This document shows, piece by piece, positions 23,021-35,640 of a stretch of 64,000 nucleotides of DNA (position 1 is its first letter; each line of letters begins with the position of its first letter). The stretch comes from Triticum aestivum (Eukaryota; Streptophyta; Magnoliopsida; Poales; Poaceae), in assembly GCF_018294505.1 (NCBI RefSeq), contig NC_057801.1:435652201-435716200 (forward strand). Reading direction: 5' to 3'. Below the pieces are notes generated by a model, which saw only the letters and a list, made by a program, of their open reading frames with translations, was not told where the DNA came from and did no database searches. A program made the translations under genes and the position numbers.

Positions 23021-24638
23021 TGATACGTCTCCAACGTATCTATAATTTATGAAGCATTCATGCTATTATCCTATCTGTTTTTATTGATTACAGGCTTTAT
23101 TATACATTTTTATATTACTTTTGGGACTAACCTATTAACCGGAGGCCCATCCCATATTGTTGTTTTATTGCCTGTTTCAGTATTTCGAAGAAAAGGAATA
23201 TCAAATGGAATGAAACCTTCGGGAAACTTATTTTTGGAACGAACATGACCCAGGAGACTTGGAGTGCAAGCCAGGAGATCATCGAGGAGGCCACGAGATA
23301 AGGGGGCGCTCCCACCCCCTGGGCGCGCCCTACCCTCTCGTGGGCCCCTCGAGGCTCCCCTGACCGACTTCTTTCGCCTATATAAGCCTACATACCCTAA
23401 AAACATCGACGGAGAAGATAGATCGGGAGTTCCGCCGCCGCAAGCCTCTGTAGCCACCAAAAACCTCTCGGGAGCCTGTTTCGGCACCCTGCCGGAGGGG
23501 GAACCCATCACCGGTGGCCATCTTCATCATCCCGGCGCTATCCATGACGAGGAGGGAGTAGTTCAACCTCGGGGCTGAGAGTATGTACCAGTAGCTATGT
23601 GTTTGATCTCTCTCTCTCTCTCTCTCTTGTGTTCTCTCTATGGCACGATCTTGATTTATCGCGAGCTTTGCTATTATAGTTGGATCTTATGATGTTTCTC
23701 CCCCTCTGCTCTCTTGTGATGAATTGAGCTTCCCTCTTGAAAGTTATCTTATTGGATTGAGTCTTTATTTGAGAACACTTGATGTAAGTCTTGCGATGTT
23801 TATCTGTGGTGACAATGGGATATCACGTGCCACTTCATATATGTTTTGGTGACCAACTTGCGGGTTCCGCCGATGAACCTATGCATAGGGGTTGGCACAC
23901 GTTTTCTTGACTCTCTGGTAGAAACTTTGGGGCACTCTTTGAAGTACTTTGTGTTGGTTGGATGAATCTGAGATTGTGTTATGCATATCGTATAATCATG
24001 CCCACGGATACTTGAGGTGACAATGGAGTATCTAGGTGACATTAGGGTTTTGGTTGATTTGTGTCTTAAGGTGTTATTCTAGTACGAACTCTTGAATAGA
24101 TTGATCTGAAGGAATAACTTTGAGGTGGTTTCGTACCCTAGCATAATTTCTTCGTTTGTTCTCTGCTATTAGTGGCTTTGGAGTGACTCTTTGTTGCATG
24201 TTGAGGGATTGTTATATGATCTATCTATGTTATTATTGTTGAAAGAACTTGCACTAGTGGAAGTATGAACCCTAGGCCTTGTTTTTTATCATTGCAATAC
24301 CATTTACACTCACTTTTATCATTAGTTACCTTGCTGTTTTTATATTTTCAGATTACAAATACTTATATCTACCATCCATATTGCACTTGTATCACCATCT
24401 CTTCGCCGAACTAGTGCACCTATACAATTTACCATTGTATTGGGTGTGTTGGGGACACAAGAGACTCTTTGTTATTTGGTTGTAGGGTTGTTTGAGAGAG
24501 ACCATCTTCATCCTATGCCTCCCACGGATTGATAAACCTTAGGTCATCCACTTGAGGGAAATTTGCTACTATCCTACAAACCTGTGCACTTGCAGGCCCA
24601 ACAACGTCTACAAGAAGAAGGTTGCATAGTAAACATCA
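23021..24638 (+). repeat. 3' LTR of element B
   Basis: This is 1618 bp from TGATACGTCTCC to AAACATCA, followed by the target duplication TACCG. A TATATAAG box is at 23379-23386 and a short CT microsatellite at about 23608-23628. Confidence 0.92.
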
Positions 24639-24643
24639 TACCG

Positions 24644-25686
24644 CTCCGGTAGTTCCATCGACCTTTTGCCTCCTCGCTGTTGTTTTTCAAAGGGCTTCCA
24701 CCGCCCTAGCGGTAGTACCGCTCTGTGCGGGCTGTGAGCATAACGGTTGGATTTTTCCCACCTATAAAAGGGGGTCTTCTTCCCCAATGAACCTTATCCT
24801 TTGAGCTTGTGTTCTTCCCCCATTGTTGACCGTCTTCGGGCTTGCTATCTCTCAATCCCTCCATGGATTCTTGCTATGTGAGGGAACCCCTTGGATCTAG
24901 ATCTTGGAGTTCTTGGTGTTCTCCTTCTTGTTCTTCCTCTCATTTTCTTCCCTAGCATTAGTTGCTTTGGTGGGATTTTGGAGAGAAGGACTTGGGCACT
25001 TCGTGTGCCCTTGCCATTGCATTTGGTGCATCGGTTTGAGTTCTCCATAGTGATACATGGAAGTTACAAGTTGAGAAGCTTATTACTCTTGGGTCCTTGG
25101 TATCCTTGAGCTTGTTCCTCTTAGGTGCTTGGGCGCCGTAGACGGTTGGTGGTGTTAGGAGCTCAATCATTATGGTGTAAAGCTCCGGGCAAGCATCGGG
25201 GTCTCCAATTAGGTTGTGGAGATCGCCCCGAGCAATTTGACGGGTGCCGATGACCATCCCCAAGGGTTGCCATTTGTACGGGTTCGGTGACCGCCCTCAA
25301 GGGTCCCTTAGTGGAATCACGACATCTTGCTTCTTGGGGAGCATTGTGCATCCACACCGCTCCAATCGGAGATTAGCATCCGCAAGGGTGTGAACTTCGG
25401 GATACATTGACGTCTCCGCGTGCCTCGGTTATCTCTTACCCGAGCCCCTTACTTATGCACTTTACTTTGTGATAGCCATATTGTTTCTTGTCATATATCT
25501 TTCTATCACTTAGTTGTTTATCTTACTTAGCATATGTTGTTGGTTCGCATAGGTGAGCCTAGTTGTTGTAGGTTTTGTGCTTGACAATTTAACCGCTAGG
25601 TTTATTCCGCATTTGTTCAAGCCTAAACCGTAATCATTTTAAAGCGCCTATTCACCCCCCCTCTAGGCGACATCCTTGATCTTTCA
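24644..25686 (+). repeat. Remainder of the 5' LTR of element C
   Basis: The LTR of C resumes after the right target duplication of B and ends GATCTTTCA. It again shows the palindromic motif (AGCGGTAGTACCGCT near 24708-24722). The TATA box TATAAAAG at 24763-24770 is followed by a pyrimidine-rich start region. The small open frames here are not supported as genes. Confidence 0.75.
24763..24770 (+). promoter_or_regulatory. TATA box in the LTR of element C
   Basis: TATAAAAG lies in CACC-TATAAAAG-GGGGTCTTC, a good plant core promoter, about 0.9 kb before the LTR end. It would drive the transcript of element C. Confidence 0.65.
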
Positions 25687-25688
25687 TT

Positions 25689-25700
25689 TGGTATCAGGGC
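25689..25700 (+). other. Primer-binding site of element C (initiator tRNA-Met type)
   Basis: TGGTATCAGGGC lies two bases after the LTR end. Plant initiator tRNA-Met primer sites normally read TGGTATCAGAGC, so there is one mismatch. This marks the LTR/internal boundary and gives an independent argument that C is an LTR retroelement. Confidence 0.8.
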
Positions 25701-25741
25701 CTCGTCTCTCTTTATAGGGCTTAACCGCCTAGAGAGTAAGG

Positions 25742-28149
25742 ATGTCGACTAGGGTTTTAGGATTCTCTCACCCTAGTTTAGTTGGCACAAATCTTTATGT
25801 TTGGGTAATTCACATGCTTAATCTCTTTCGGGTCATGGACCCAAATTTAGAGCGAATTGTATATATGGGGTTTTTTCCTCGAATGGACCCCCAAAGATTA
25901 TCTTTAGAGGATGAGAAAAACTCTTATCTCAGTGCTCAAGCTTCTAATGTGCTTTTTGATGCTTTGAGTTCTTATAATTCAACTCATGCCGTTCTGGGAC
26001 GCTCATGAGTTGTGGACAAATCTTCAAGATAAATATGGCGTGTCCAAGTTTTGTGGGGATGATTGTTCTCCCTCCACCTCCGTCCATGTTGAGTTCTCAA
26101 CTTCTTCTACTTCACCTACATGTGGTTTGCCACAAGGTAATGACATGGTGAGTAGTGGTATTCATTGCAATGATGATAGTGGGATTATTGTTGATAATCC
26201 TTCATCACTTTCTTATTGCAAAGTTTCATCTTTGGACTTTAGCACTTCGAGCACTCCAAATGTTTCATGTGCATGTGTTGATAGTCCTTGCATATCATGT
26301 AGAAATTGCTTGACTAAATCTCATGATGATATGCTTGCTATGTCTTGTTGCCATGATAAAAATGCATCTATTTCCTCGAATTATTGTGCAAACAATGTAG
26401 AGGAAACCCAACACCCCATGGAGCGAGATGTGGTCTTGAATGGTGCTTCAAGGGATCCTACATCATCATCTATTGCATTTTGCCTTATGGCCAAGGCTTC
26501 AAACGTATCTCCCACTTTGAATCCCAATATATCTTGTGATGATATTGATGATGGCAAAAATGATGATGATGTTGATTATGATGAAGAGAATGATACTTTT
26601 GTCTCCTTAAAAATTAGGGGGAAATGATTTTTAAAGCTCTTCTTAAGAATAAAATTGCTCATTCCAACTTCACGGAAATCATGTCTATTGCTATTGAGGG
26701 TAAGAAATATATTGATGAGTTGGAATCTCGTCTTGAGGAGCATGAGGTCGCCATTGAAAAAATGTAAGGTCATGAGCGTGATTACGCTAATGAGATTGCA
26801 GACCTCTCCCAAGCTCTTGAACTTGCACAAACCACCAAGGAATCTCTTGAGGAGAATTTTTCTCTAGAATTATCTAGAGTGAAGGAATCTCATGATAGAG
26901 CTCTTGAGGTGGACAATGTCTTTGTAAATAAATATGAGAAGCTTGAAGTTGCGCATGCTAAACTCCTTGAGGACTTTGGGCACCTCAAAAATGGCTCAAG
27001 GGTCATTAAGAGTGAGCTCATCAAACTCACCAAGTCTCATGCTCAACTTAAAGCTTCATACTCTAAAGAGCTTGACAAGTTGCCTTCTCCTCTTTCTATT
27101 ATTGATGATGCTTGTGCTACTAACTCTATTTGTAGTGATGCATCCATTTTGAAGGAGAATGTTGAGATAAGGGCTCAACTTGAATTGCTATCTAGCACTT
27201 ATAGGAAATTGGAAGAAAGTCATGTAAAGCTCACAAGCTCTCATGATGATCTTCTAGTATCCCATAATGTGCTAAAGATAGCTCATGAGGCTATGATTAT
27301 CAAGGTAACATCTAGTGAGTCTCATGTGGATACTAGCATTAATTCAAGTCAAAATGATATCTTGCCATGTGCTAGTCCACGTAATTCATCTATGCATAAC
27401 ATTGGCACTTCTTGTGATGAATTGCTTTCCTTGCCTTGTTGCTCTAACTATGAAGCTTTTACTTCCTCTAGCACTTGTGTTGATACTAACCATGTAGAGG
27501 AAATCCAAGAGCTCAAGGACGAAATCACTTTTTTGAAGAAAGACTTGGAAAAGTGTCATGAAGGGAAGTCCACACTCAAAAATATCTTGATTGTGCAAAA
27601 ATCCCCCAATGACAAAGGTGGACTTGGATTCAACTCCAATATGAGGAAGGAGTCCAAGAGAAACAACAAGAAGGGCCAAGAACAACTCACGAATTCGGCC
27701 AAGATCATTTGCTTCAAGTGCAAAATTGAAGGGCGTCATGTTAGATATTGCCCATTGAAGAAGAAGGCCATTAGTGACAAGCAACAAGGGAAGATGCCAC
27801 AAGTTCAATCTCATGCTCAACCTCAAGTTGAAGAAAGGCCACTTCCCAAGAAGACTCAAGTTAATGCTTCTCTTGTTGAGAAATCAAGTGAGAAGAAAAT
27901 GAAGAGTAGACGTTGCTACTTATGTCGTGAGAAAGGTCAAGTCGCTTCTTCATGACTAGTGGTAACTTATCCAACCCAATTATCATTGCTAATATCTATT
28001 CTCTTAGGAAGGATGAGGTTGGCAATGTGTTTGCCAAGTTTGTTGGTACTCAAAGTGGTGTCAAGAAAAGAACCATTTGGGTTGCCAAGCCTATTGTGAC
28101 TAACCTCTTAGGACCCAACTTGGTTGGGGACCAACAAGCTCAAACTTGA
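25742..28149 (+). pseudogene. Broken gag-like gene of non-autonomous element C, with zinc knuckles
   Basis: The start is the ATG at 25742 (MSTRVLGFSHPSLVGTNLYV), 42 bases after the primer site. The first segment looks like the N-terminal part of a Copia-type gag (WVIHMLNLFRVMDPNLE...). It is followed by ELWTNLQDKYGVSKFCGDD, a Ser/Cys-rich linker, a long coiled coil (about 26640-27560, with ESRLEEHEVAIEKM and repeated SH-DDLLVSH) and a basic tail. A zinc knuckle reads CFKCKIEGRHVRYC (CX2CX4HX4C, near 27712-27753). A second one, CYLCREKGQVASS, has lost its His and last Cys. Four lesions are visible: an extra base near 25976, a frame change near 26615, a TAA at 26765-26767, and a missing base near 27954. 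The tail SGNLSNPIIIANIYSLRKDE is in the new frame to 28149. No protease or polymerase follows. Confidence 0.82.
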
Positions 28150-28537
28150 TAAATAGGTGTTGTTGGAGGGCATTGGAGACTTGGCTACATTATGAAGAAT
28201 TAAGGGGTCTTCATCATTCATTGTCTCAAGCCAAGTCATTCGGATTATCAAGTTTCTATCTCATATCCAATGTGTCTCCTTGCGGTAACTTGTACTTAAA
28301 TTGTTTATATTGAAAGTTACTTGCCCCTTTGCATGTTTTCGTTTTGTACCTTGCATGTGTTTGTATATATGTGCTTCCAATTTGCTTATCTTCAGTAATC
28401 AAGTATGTGTATGTTGGTTTGCACTTAATGTATGTGTGAGTTGTGTGTTGAGCCTTTTTGCATCTTGTTTGTATCTTAATTGGCTCTTGTGAGAGATTAA
28501 TGGAACATTCCATTTTGGGGGGGAGTGATGTGCTTTG
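28150..28537 (+). other. Non-coding body of element C, left of element D
   Basis: This AT-rich stretch has no gene. It contains a purine run, TTTTGGGGGGGAG (28513-28525), and ends with CTTTG (28533-28537), the left target duplication of element D. The body of C continues at 61580. Confidence 0.7.
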
Positions 28538-30257
28538 TGTTGGGGAACGTAGTAATTTCAAAAATTTCCTACGCACACGCAAGATCATGGTGATGCATAG
28601 CAACAAGAGGGGAGAGTGTCGTCCACGTACCCTCGTAGACTCAAAGCGGAAGTGTTAGCACAATGCGGTTGATGTAGTCATACGTCTTCACGATCCGACC
28701 AATCCAAGTACCGAATGTACGGCACCTCTGAGTTCAGCACACGTTCAGCTCGATGACGTCCCGCGAACTCCAATCCAGCAGAGCTTCACGGGAGAGTTTC
28801 GTCAGCATGACGGCGTGATGACGGTGATGATGTTGCTACCGATGCAGGGCTTCACCTAAGCACCGCTACGATATGACCGAGGTGGAATATGGTAGAGGGG
28901 GCCACCGCACACGGCTGGGAGAGATCAACAGATCAACTTGTGTGTCCATGGGGTGCCCCCTCCCCCGTATATAAAGGAGTGGAGGAGGGGGAGGGCCGGC
29001 CCTCAACTATGGCGCGCCCTGGGGAGTCCTACTCCCACCGGGAGTAGGATTCCCCCACTTCCATGTAGTAGGAGTAGGAGAGAAGGAAAGGGAAAAGAGA
29101 AGAAGGAGGGGGCGCAGCCCCTCCCCCTAGTCAAATGAGGACTAGGCCTTGGGGGGCGCACAGCCTCCCCTCTCTCTTTCCCCTAAAGCCCAATAAGGCC
29201 CATATATTCCCCGGCGAATTCTCGTAACTCTCCGGTACTCCGATAAATACCCGAATCACTCGGAACCTTTCCGATGTCCGAATATAGTCGTCCAATATAT
29301 CGATCTTTACGTCTCAACCATTTCGAGACTCCTCGTCATGACCGTGATCATATCCGGGACTCCGAACTACCTTCGGTACATCAAAACACAAAAACTCATA
29401 ATACCGATCGTCACCGAATTTTAAGCGTGCCGACCCTACGGGTTCGAGAACTATGTAGACATGACCGAGACATGTCTCCGGTCAATAACCAATAGCGGAA
29501 CCTGGATGCTCATATTGGCTCCCACATATTCTGCGAAGATCTTTATCAGTCAAACCGCATAACAACATACGTTGTTCCCTTTGTCATCGGTATGTTACTT
29601 GCCTGAGATTCGATCGTCGGTATCTCAATACCTAGTTCAATCTCGTTACTGACAAGTGTCTTTACTTGTTATGTAATGCATCATCTCGTTACTGACAAGT
29701 GTCTTTGCTTGCAAGGCTTATAGTGATGTGCATTACCGAGAGGGCCCAGAGATACCTGTCCGACAATCGGAGTGACAAATCCTAATCTCGAAATACGTCA
29801 ACTCAACAAGTACCTTCGGAGACACCTGTAGAGCACATTTATAATCACCTAGTTACGTTGTGACGTTTGGTAGCACACAAAGTTTTCCTCCGGTAAGCGG
29901 GAGTTACATAATATCATAGTCATAGGAACATGTATAAGTCATGAAGAAAGCTATAGCAACATACTAAACGATCAAGTGCTAAGCTAACGGAATGGGTCAA
30001 GTCAATCACATCATTCTCCTAATGATGTGATCCCGTTAATCAAATGACAACTCATGTCTATGGCTAGGAAACTTAACCATCTTTGATTCAATGAGCTAGT
30101 CAAGTAGAGGCATACTAGTGACACTCTGTTTGTCTATGTATTCACACATGTATCAAGTTTCCGGTTAATACAATTCTAGCATGAATAATAAACATTTATC
30201 ATGAAATAAGGAAATAAATAATAACTTTATTATTGCATCTAGGGCATATTTCCTTCA
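28538..30257 (-). repeat. 3' LTR of Copia element D (left copy)
   Basis: This is 1720 bp against 1738 bp in the right copy. One local difference is unusual: the 22-base block starting CTCGTTACTGACAAG at 29642-29663 is repeated exactly at 29685-29706. There it replaces a different segment of about 28 bases present in the right LTR. The core promoter TATA is at 28967-28976 (minus strand). Confidence 0.92.
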
Positions 30258-31750
30258 GCCTCCCACTTGCACTAGAGTCAATAACCTAGTTCACATCATC
30301 ATGTGATTTAACACCAATTTTCATATCTGTATATGATAAACACCCATAGTTCACATCGTCATGTGACCAACACCCAAAGGGTTTACTAGAGTCAATAATA
30401 TAGTTCACATTGCTATGTGATTGACACCCAAAGAGTACTAAGGTATGATCATGTTTTTCTCGTGAGAGAAGTTTAGTCAACGGGTCTGTCATATTCATAA
30501 TCGTATGTATTTTGCAAATATTCTATGTATTCAATGCTCTGCACGGTGCTACTCTAGCTAATTGCTCCCACTTTCAATATGTATCCAGATTGAGACTTAG
30601 AGTCATCTAGATCAGTGTCAAAACTTGCATCGACGTAACCCTTTACGACGAACCTTTTTGTCACCTCCATAATCGAGAACATATCCTTATTCCACTAAGG
30701 ATAATTTTTACCAATGTCCAGTGATCTAATCCTAGATCATTGTACTCCCTTGCCAAACTCAGGGCAGGGTATACAATAGGTCTGGTCCATAGCATGGCAT
30801 ATTTTATAGAACCTATGACTGAGGCATAGGGAATGACTTTCATTCTCTTTCTATTTTCTGTTGTGGTCGGGATTTGAGTCTTACTAAATTTCATACCTTT
30901 GCAACACAGGAAAGAACTCTTTCTTTGACTGTTCCATTTTGAACTACTTAAAAAACTTGTCAAGGTATGTACTCATTGAAAATCTTATCAAGCGTCTTGA
31001 TCTATCTCAATAGATCTTGATGCTCAATATGTAAGTAGCTTTACTGAGGTCTTTCGTTTAAACAACCCTTTCAAACACTCCTTTATGCTTTCCAGAAAAA
31101 TTCTACATCATTTCCGATCAACAATCTGTCACTCACATATACTTATCAGAAAGACTGTAGTGCTCCCACTCACTTTATTGTAAATACAGGCTTCAGCGCA
31201 AGTCCATATAAAACTATATGCTTTGATCAACTTATCAAAACATATATTCCAACTCCAAGATGATTGCACCAGTCCATAGATGGATCACTAGAGCTTGCAC
31301 ATTTTGTTAGCACCTTTAGGATTGACAAAACCTTCTGGTTGCATCATATACAACTCTTATTTAAGAAATACATTAAGGAATGTAGTTTTTACATCCATTT
31401 GCCATATTTCATAAAATGTGGCATTTGCTAACATGATCCGGACAGACTTTAAGCATCGATATGAGTGAGAAAAAACTCATCGTAGTCAACATTTTGAACT
31501 TTGTCAAAAACCTTTTTCGACAAGTCTAGCTTTGTAGATAGTAACACTACTATCAGCGTTTGTCTTCCTCTTGAAGATCCATTTATTTTCTATGGCTTGC
31601 CGATCATCAGGCAAGTCAACCAAAGTCCACACTTTGTTCTCATACATGGATCCCATCTCAGATTTCATGGCCTCAAGCCATTTCACAGAATCTGGGCTCA
31701 TCATCACTTCCTCATAGTTCATAGGTTCATCATGGTCTAGTAACATGACT
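30258..31750 (-). pseudogene. Broken reverse transcriptase and RNase H of Copia element D
   Basis: Read on the minus strand, the polymerase opens with EPMNYEEVMMSPDSVKWLEA and GSMYENKVWTLVDLPDDRQ (31746-31504), the start of RVT_2. It continues in pieces to YASVIGSIKYAMLWTRPIVY (near 30840-30760) and ends with the RNase H tail motif NMTDPLTKLLSREKHDH (30495-30440). Frames change several times, so no enzyme can be made. The purine-rich tract beside the LTR (minus strand AAGTGGGAGGC, 30268-30258) is the polypurine primer. Confidence 0.8.
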
Positions 31751-32449
31751 TCCAGAACAGGATTACCGAACCACTCTGATGCAGACTGTACTTTGGAAGA
31801 CCTACGAAGTTCTGTAGTAACTTAATCTGAAGTTTCATGATCATCATCATTAGCTTCCTCACTAATTGGTGTAGGAATCACTGGAACTGATTTCTGGGAT
31901 GAACTACTTTCCAATTTGGGAGAAGGTACAATTACTTTATCAAGCTCTACTTTCCTCCCACTCACTTCTTTCGAGAGAAACTCCTTCTCTAGGAATGATC
32001 CATCTTAGCAACGAATATTTTGCTTTCGGATCTGTGATAGAAGGTGTACTCAACAGTTTTCTTTGGGTATTCTATGAAGACGCACTTCTCCGATTTGGCT
32101 TCGAGCTTATCAGGTTGAAAACCTTTTCACATAAGCATCGCAGACCCAAACTTTAAGAAATGACAACTTTGGTTTCTTGCCAAACCATAGTTCATAAGGC
32201 GTCGTCTCAACGGATTTTGATGGTGCCCTTTTTAATGTGAATGTAACTGTCTATAATGCATAACCCCAAAACGATAATGGTAAATCGATAAGAGACATCA
32301 TAGATCGCACCATATCTAGTAAAGTATGATTACGACGTTCGGACACACCATTATGCTATGGTGTTCCAGGTGGCATGAGTTGCGAAACTATTCTGCATTG
32401 TTTCAAATGAAGACCAAACTCATAACTCAAATATTCTCCTCTACGATCA

Positions 32450-33265
32450 GATTGTAGAAACTTTATTTTGTTGTTACAATGATTCTACACTTCACTCTGA
32501 AATTCTTTGAACTTTTCAAATGTTTCAGACTTGTGCTTCATTAAGTAGATATACTCATATCCGCTCAAACCATCTGTGAAGGTCAGAAAATGACGATACT
32601 TGCCACGAGCATCAACACTCATTGGACCGCATACATTGGTATGTATTATTTCCAACAAGTCAGCAGCTCGTTCCATTGTTCCAGAGAACGGAGTTTTAGT
32701 CATCTTGCCCAAAAGGCATGGTTCGCAAGAATCAAATGATTCATAATCAAGTGATTCCAAAAGTCCATCTTTATGGAGTTTCTTCATGCGCTTTACACCG
32801 ATATGACCCAAATGGCAGTGCCACAAATATGTTGCACTATCATTATCAACTTTGTATATTTTGGCATCAATATTATGAATATGTGTATCACCACGATCAA
32901 GATTCAATAAACCATCAATATTGGGTGTATGACCATAGAAGGTTTTATTCATATCAACAGAATAACAATTTATTCTCTGTCTTAGATGAATAATCGTATC
33001 ACAATAAACATGATCTAATCATATTTATGCTTAACGCAAACACCAAATAACATTTATTTAGGTTCAACACTAATCTCGAAAATATAGGGAGTGTGCGATG
33101 ATGATCATATCAATCTTGGAACCACTTCCAACACACATCGCCAGTTCACCCTCAACTAGTTTCTGTTTATTCTGTAACTCCTGTTTCAAGTTACTAATTT
33201 TTAGCAACCGAACAAGCATCAAATACCCAGGGGTTACTATAAACACTAGTAAGGTACACATCAAT
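32450..33265 (-). pseudogene. Protease/integrase region of Copia element D
   Basis: The minus-strand frame 32952-32485 is the longest intact pol segment in the window. It carries the GAG-pre-integrase domain (TYLWHCHLGHIGVKRMKKLH, with the His-His zinc ligands) and CEPCLLGKMTKTPF with the paired Cys. The first integrase catalytic residue follows as TNVCGPMSVDA, where the usual His-Thr-Asp is His-Thr-Asn, so the catalytic Asp is lost. Then comes YRHFLTFTDGLSGYEYIYL with the second Asp. Upstream, near 33240-33200, is the protease region. Stops follow downstream before the third catalytic residue. Confidence 0.8.
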
Positions 33266-34337
33266 AACCTGTATATAAGATATACCCTTGTTTACTTTGC
33301 CATCCTTCTTATCTACCAAATATTCAGGGTATTTCCACTTCTAGTGACAATTTCCTTTGCAGTAGAAGCACTCAGTTTCAGGCTTTGGTCTAGCTTTGGG
33401 CTTCTTCATTGGAGCAGCAACTTGCTTGCTATTCGTCTTAAAGTTCCCTTTCTTTCCCTTTGCCCTTTTACTTGAAACTAGTGGTCTTTTCAACCATCAA
33501 CTGTTGATGCTTTTCTTGATTTCTACCTTTGTCGATTTCAACATCACGAAGAGCTCGGGAATCGTTTTCGTCATCCTTTGCATACTATAGTTCATCACGA
33601 AGTTCCAGTAACTTGGTGATGGTGACTAGAGAACTTTGTCAATCACTATCTTATCTGGAAGATTAACTCCCACTTGATTCAAGCAATTGTAGTACTCAGA
33701 CACTCTGAGCATACGCTCACTAATTGAGCTATTCTCCTCCATCGTGTAGGCAAAGTACTGTCAAAGGTCTCATACCTCTTGACACAGGCATGGGTATGAA
33801 ATACTAATTTCAACTCCTGGGACATCTTATATGCTCCGTGGTGTTCAAAACAATTTTTGAAGTCCCGGTTCTAAGCCGTAAAGCATGGTGCACTAAACTA
33901 TTAAGTAGTCATCGTACCAAGCTTTGCCAAACATTCATAACGTCTGCATCTGCTCCTGCAATAGGTCCGTCACCTAGCGGTGCATCAAGGACATAATTCT
34001 TCTGTGCAGCAATGAGGACAATCCTCAGATCACGGATCCAATCCGCATCATTGCTACTAACATCTTTCAACACAGTTTTCTCTAGGAACATATCAAAATA
34101 AACATATGAAAGCAACAAGGCGAGCTATTGATCTACAACATAATTTGCAAAATACTACCAGGACTAAGTTCATGATAAATTAAAGTTCAATTAATCATAT
34201 TACTTAAGAACTCCCACTTAGATAGACATCCCTCTAATCATCTAAGTGATCACGTGATCCAAATCAACTAAACCATGTCCGATCATCACATGAGATGGAG
34301 TAGTTTTCAATGGTGAACATCACTATGTTGATCATAT
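33266..34337 (-). pseudogene. Broken gag gene of Copia element D, cut upstream by the CACTA insertion
   Basis: On the minus strand the capsid start reads FLEKTVLKDVSSNDADWIRD and RIVLIAAQKNYVLDAPLGDG (34090-33960), closely matching element F. The zinc-knuckle region follows near 33370-33320 (ECFYCKGNCH), where the last Cys position has been lost. Several stops occur between. The leader immediately upstream is interrupted at 34337 by the CACTA element and resumes at 58825. Confidence 0.75.
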
Positions 34338-34560
34338 CACTAAAAAAAAATACACTTCCGTGATGATACGTGTTTGTCACAGTAGGTCACGTTTTTTGTC
34401 ATGCATGTACATCCATGACAATTTTATGACAGAATCAAGATAGTCATACTTGTGATGTCGTAGAAGTGTTCCATGACATTACCAAAATTATCATCACGGA
34501 AGTGTCCACTTCCATGACGATAAATCGTGCATCACAGAAGTGTTTTCATCAAGGGTGACC
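34338..34560 (+). repeat. Left terminal inverted repeat and subterminal repeats of the CACTA element
   Basis: The terminal repeat is followed by about six short copies, in both orientations, of a motif around ATCACGGAAGTG or TCCATGACA. CACTA elements bind their TnpA protein to such repeats. Related motifs stand at the other end (58660-58800). Confidence 0.75.
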
Positions 34561-34849
34561 AACACGTGGCATCCACCGTAACGGAACGCAGTTAAGCTAT
34601 CGGGTCCGATTTCGGATCCAATAACCCGTTAAAAGCCCCGACCAATGGGGATTTTCCACGTGTAAAATCATCATTGGCTGGAGGAAACACGTGTCGGCTC
34701 ACCGTTGGGACAGATGTCATCCACTCATTGGACCAAAGGCGCCTATGATACGGCGACACATGGCACGGCCCAACAGAGGCCCATTCCTATGAAAAGGTCC
34801 ACCCGTTTGACTTGGTCAAAAGGTGGCGGGCCGTCCCACGGAAAGCCTG

Positions 34850-35640
34850 TTAACGGCCTGTTCACATATAGCCCATTTACAGCTCGCTAACCCAGGGCCC
34901 ATTACAACCTCTCCGAATTAGGCCCAGTAGCGTCATATGGGCCCTCCAATATGATTCTAGCCCGTTTTAACTTCCGGCCCATGTGTGGCCCATGACTTCT
35001 TTCGGCCCATATGAGGCCCTTTGTAACTCTTGGCCCATTAACGGCCCGTGGTGAAACTGGCCCGTAATGAACAATGTATCACTTTATACCCATTAATGGC
35101 CCATTATTCCATTGGGCCGTTCCAGCCCAATTTATCTTTCGGCCTTCTCAGGGCCCATTGATTCTTGGGCTCATTTGCCGCATTCGGTTACATACGGCCC
35201 GTTACTGTCATTTTTTGTTTGTGGGCCAAATTCAGCTCGTCGTTACAGTCGGCCCGTTTGCGGACCGTTAATATGTTGGGCCGTTTTCATGTAAAAAAAA
35301 CCATTGGGCTGTTTTCATAGAGTTATCAAATACGGCCTATTAACGACCCGTTATGGTCCATGAATAGTACGGCCCATGATTGGCGAAATGATGATACGCC
35401 CCGTAGAAGGCCCATGGATCCTACGGCCCGTATGAGGCCCATGGATAGTACGGCCCGTAGAAGGTCCATGGATCGTATGGCCCATAGAAGGCCCATGGAC
35501 CCTACGGCCTGTAGAAGGCCCATGAATCCTAAGGCTCGTATAGAAGGCCAATGGATCCTACGGCCCGTATAGAAGGCCAATGGATCCTACGGCCGGAAGA
35601 AGGCCCATGGATCATACGGCCTGCAGGAGGCCCATGGTTA
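34850..35640. repeat. Subterminal GGCCCAT/CGGCCCGT repeat array
   Basis: GGCCCAT and GGCCCGT occur every 20-40 bases from about 34850. They become regular from about 35395 to 35640, where roughly nine units of 28-33 bases follow the pattern GAAGGCCCATGGATCCTACG. The open frames here on both strands (for example 35360-35572) are repeats of this unit and are not genes. Confidence 0.8.

Larger units (their letters stand above)
16456..24638 (+). mobile_element. Complete non-autonomous Gypsy-like element B
   Basis: This 8183-bp element has two 1618-bp LTRs (TGATACGTCTCC to CATCA) and a 5-base target duplication TACCG (16451-16455 and 24639-24643). It lies in the LTR of element C. The internal region has a tRNA-Asp-type primer site, one broken reading frame of unknown function (18260-19994), about 3 kb of non-coding DNA and a polypurine tract. 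I see no protease, reverse transcriptase or integrase, so it must have been mobilised by a related autonomous Gypsy element. It resembles the Sabrina/Sumana group of Triticeae elements, a name given from memory. Confidence 0.92.
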
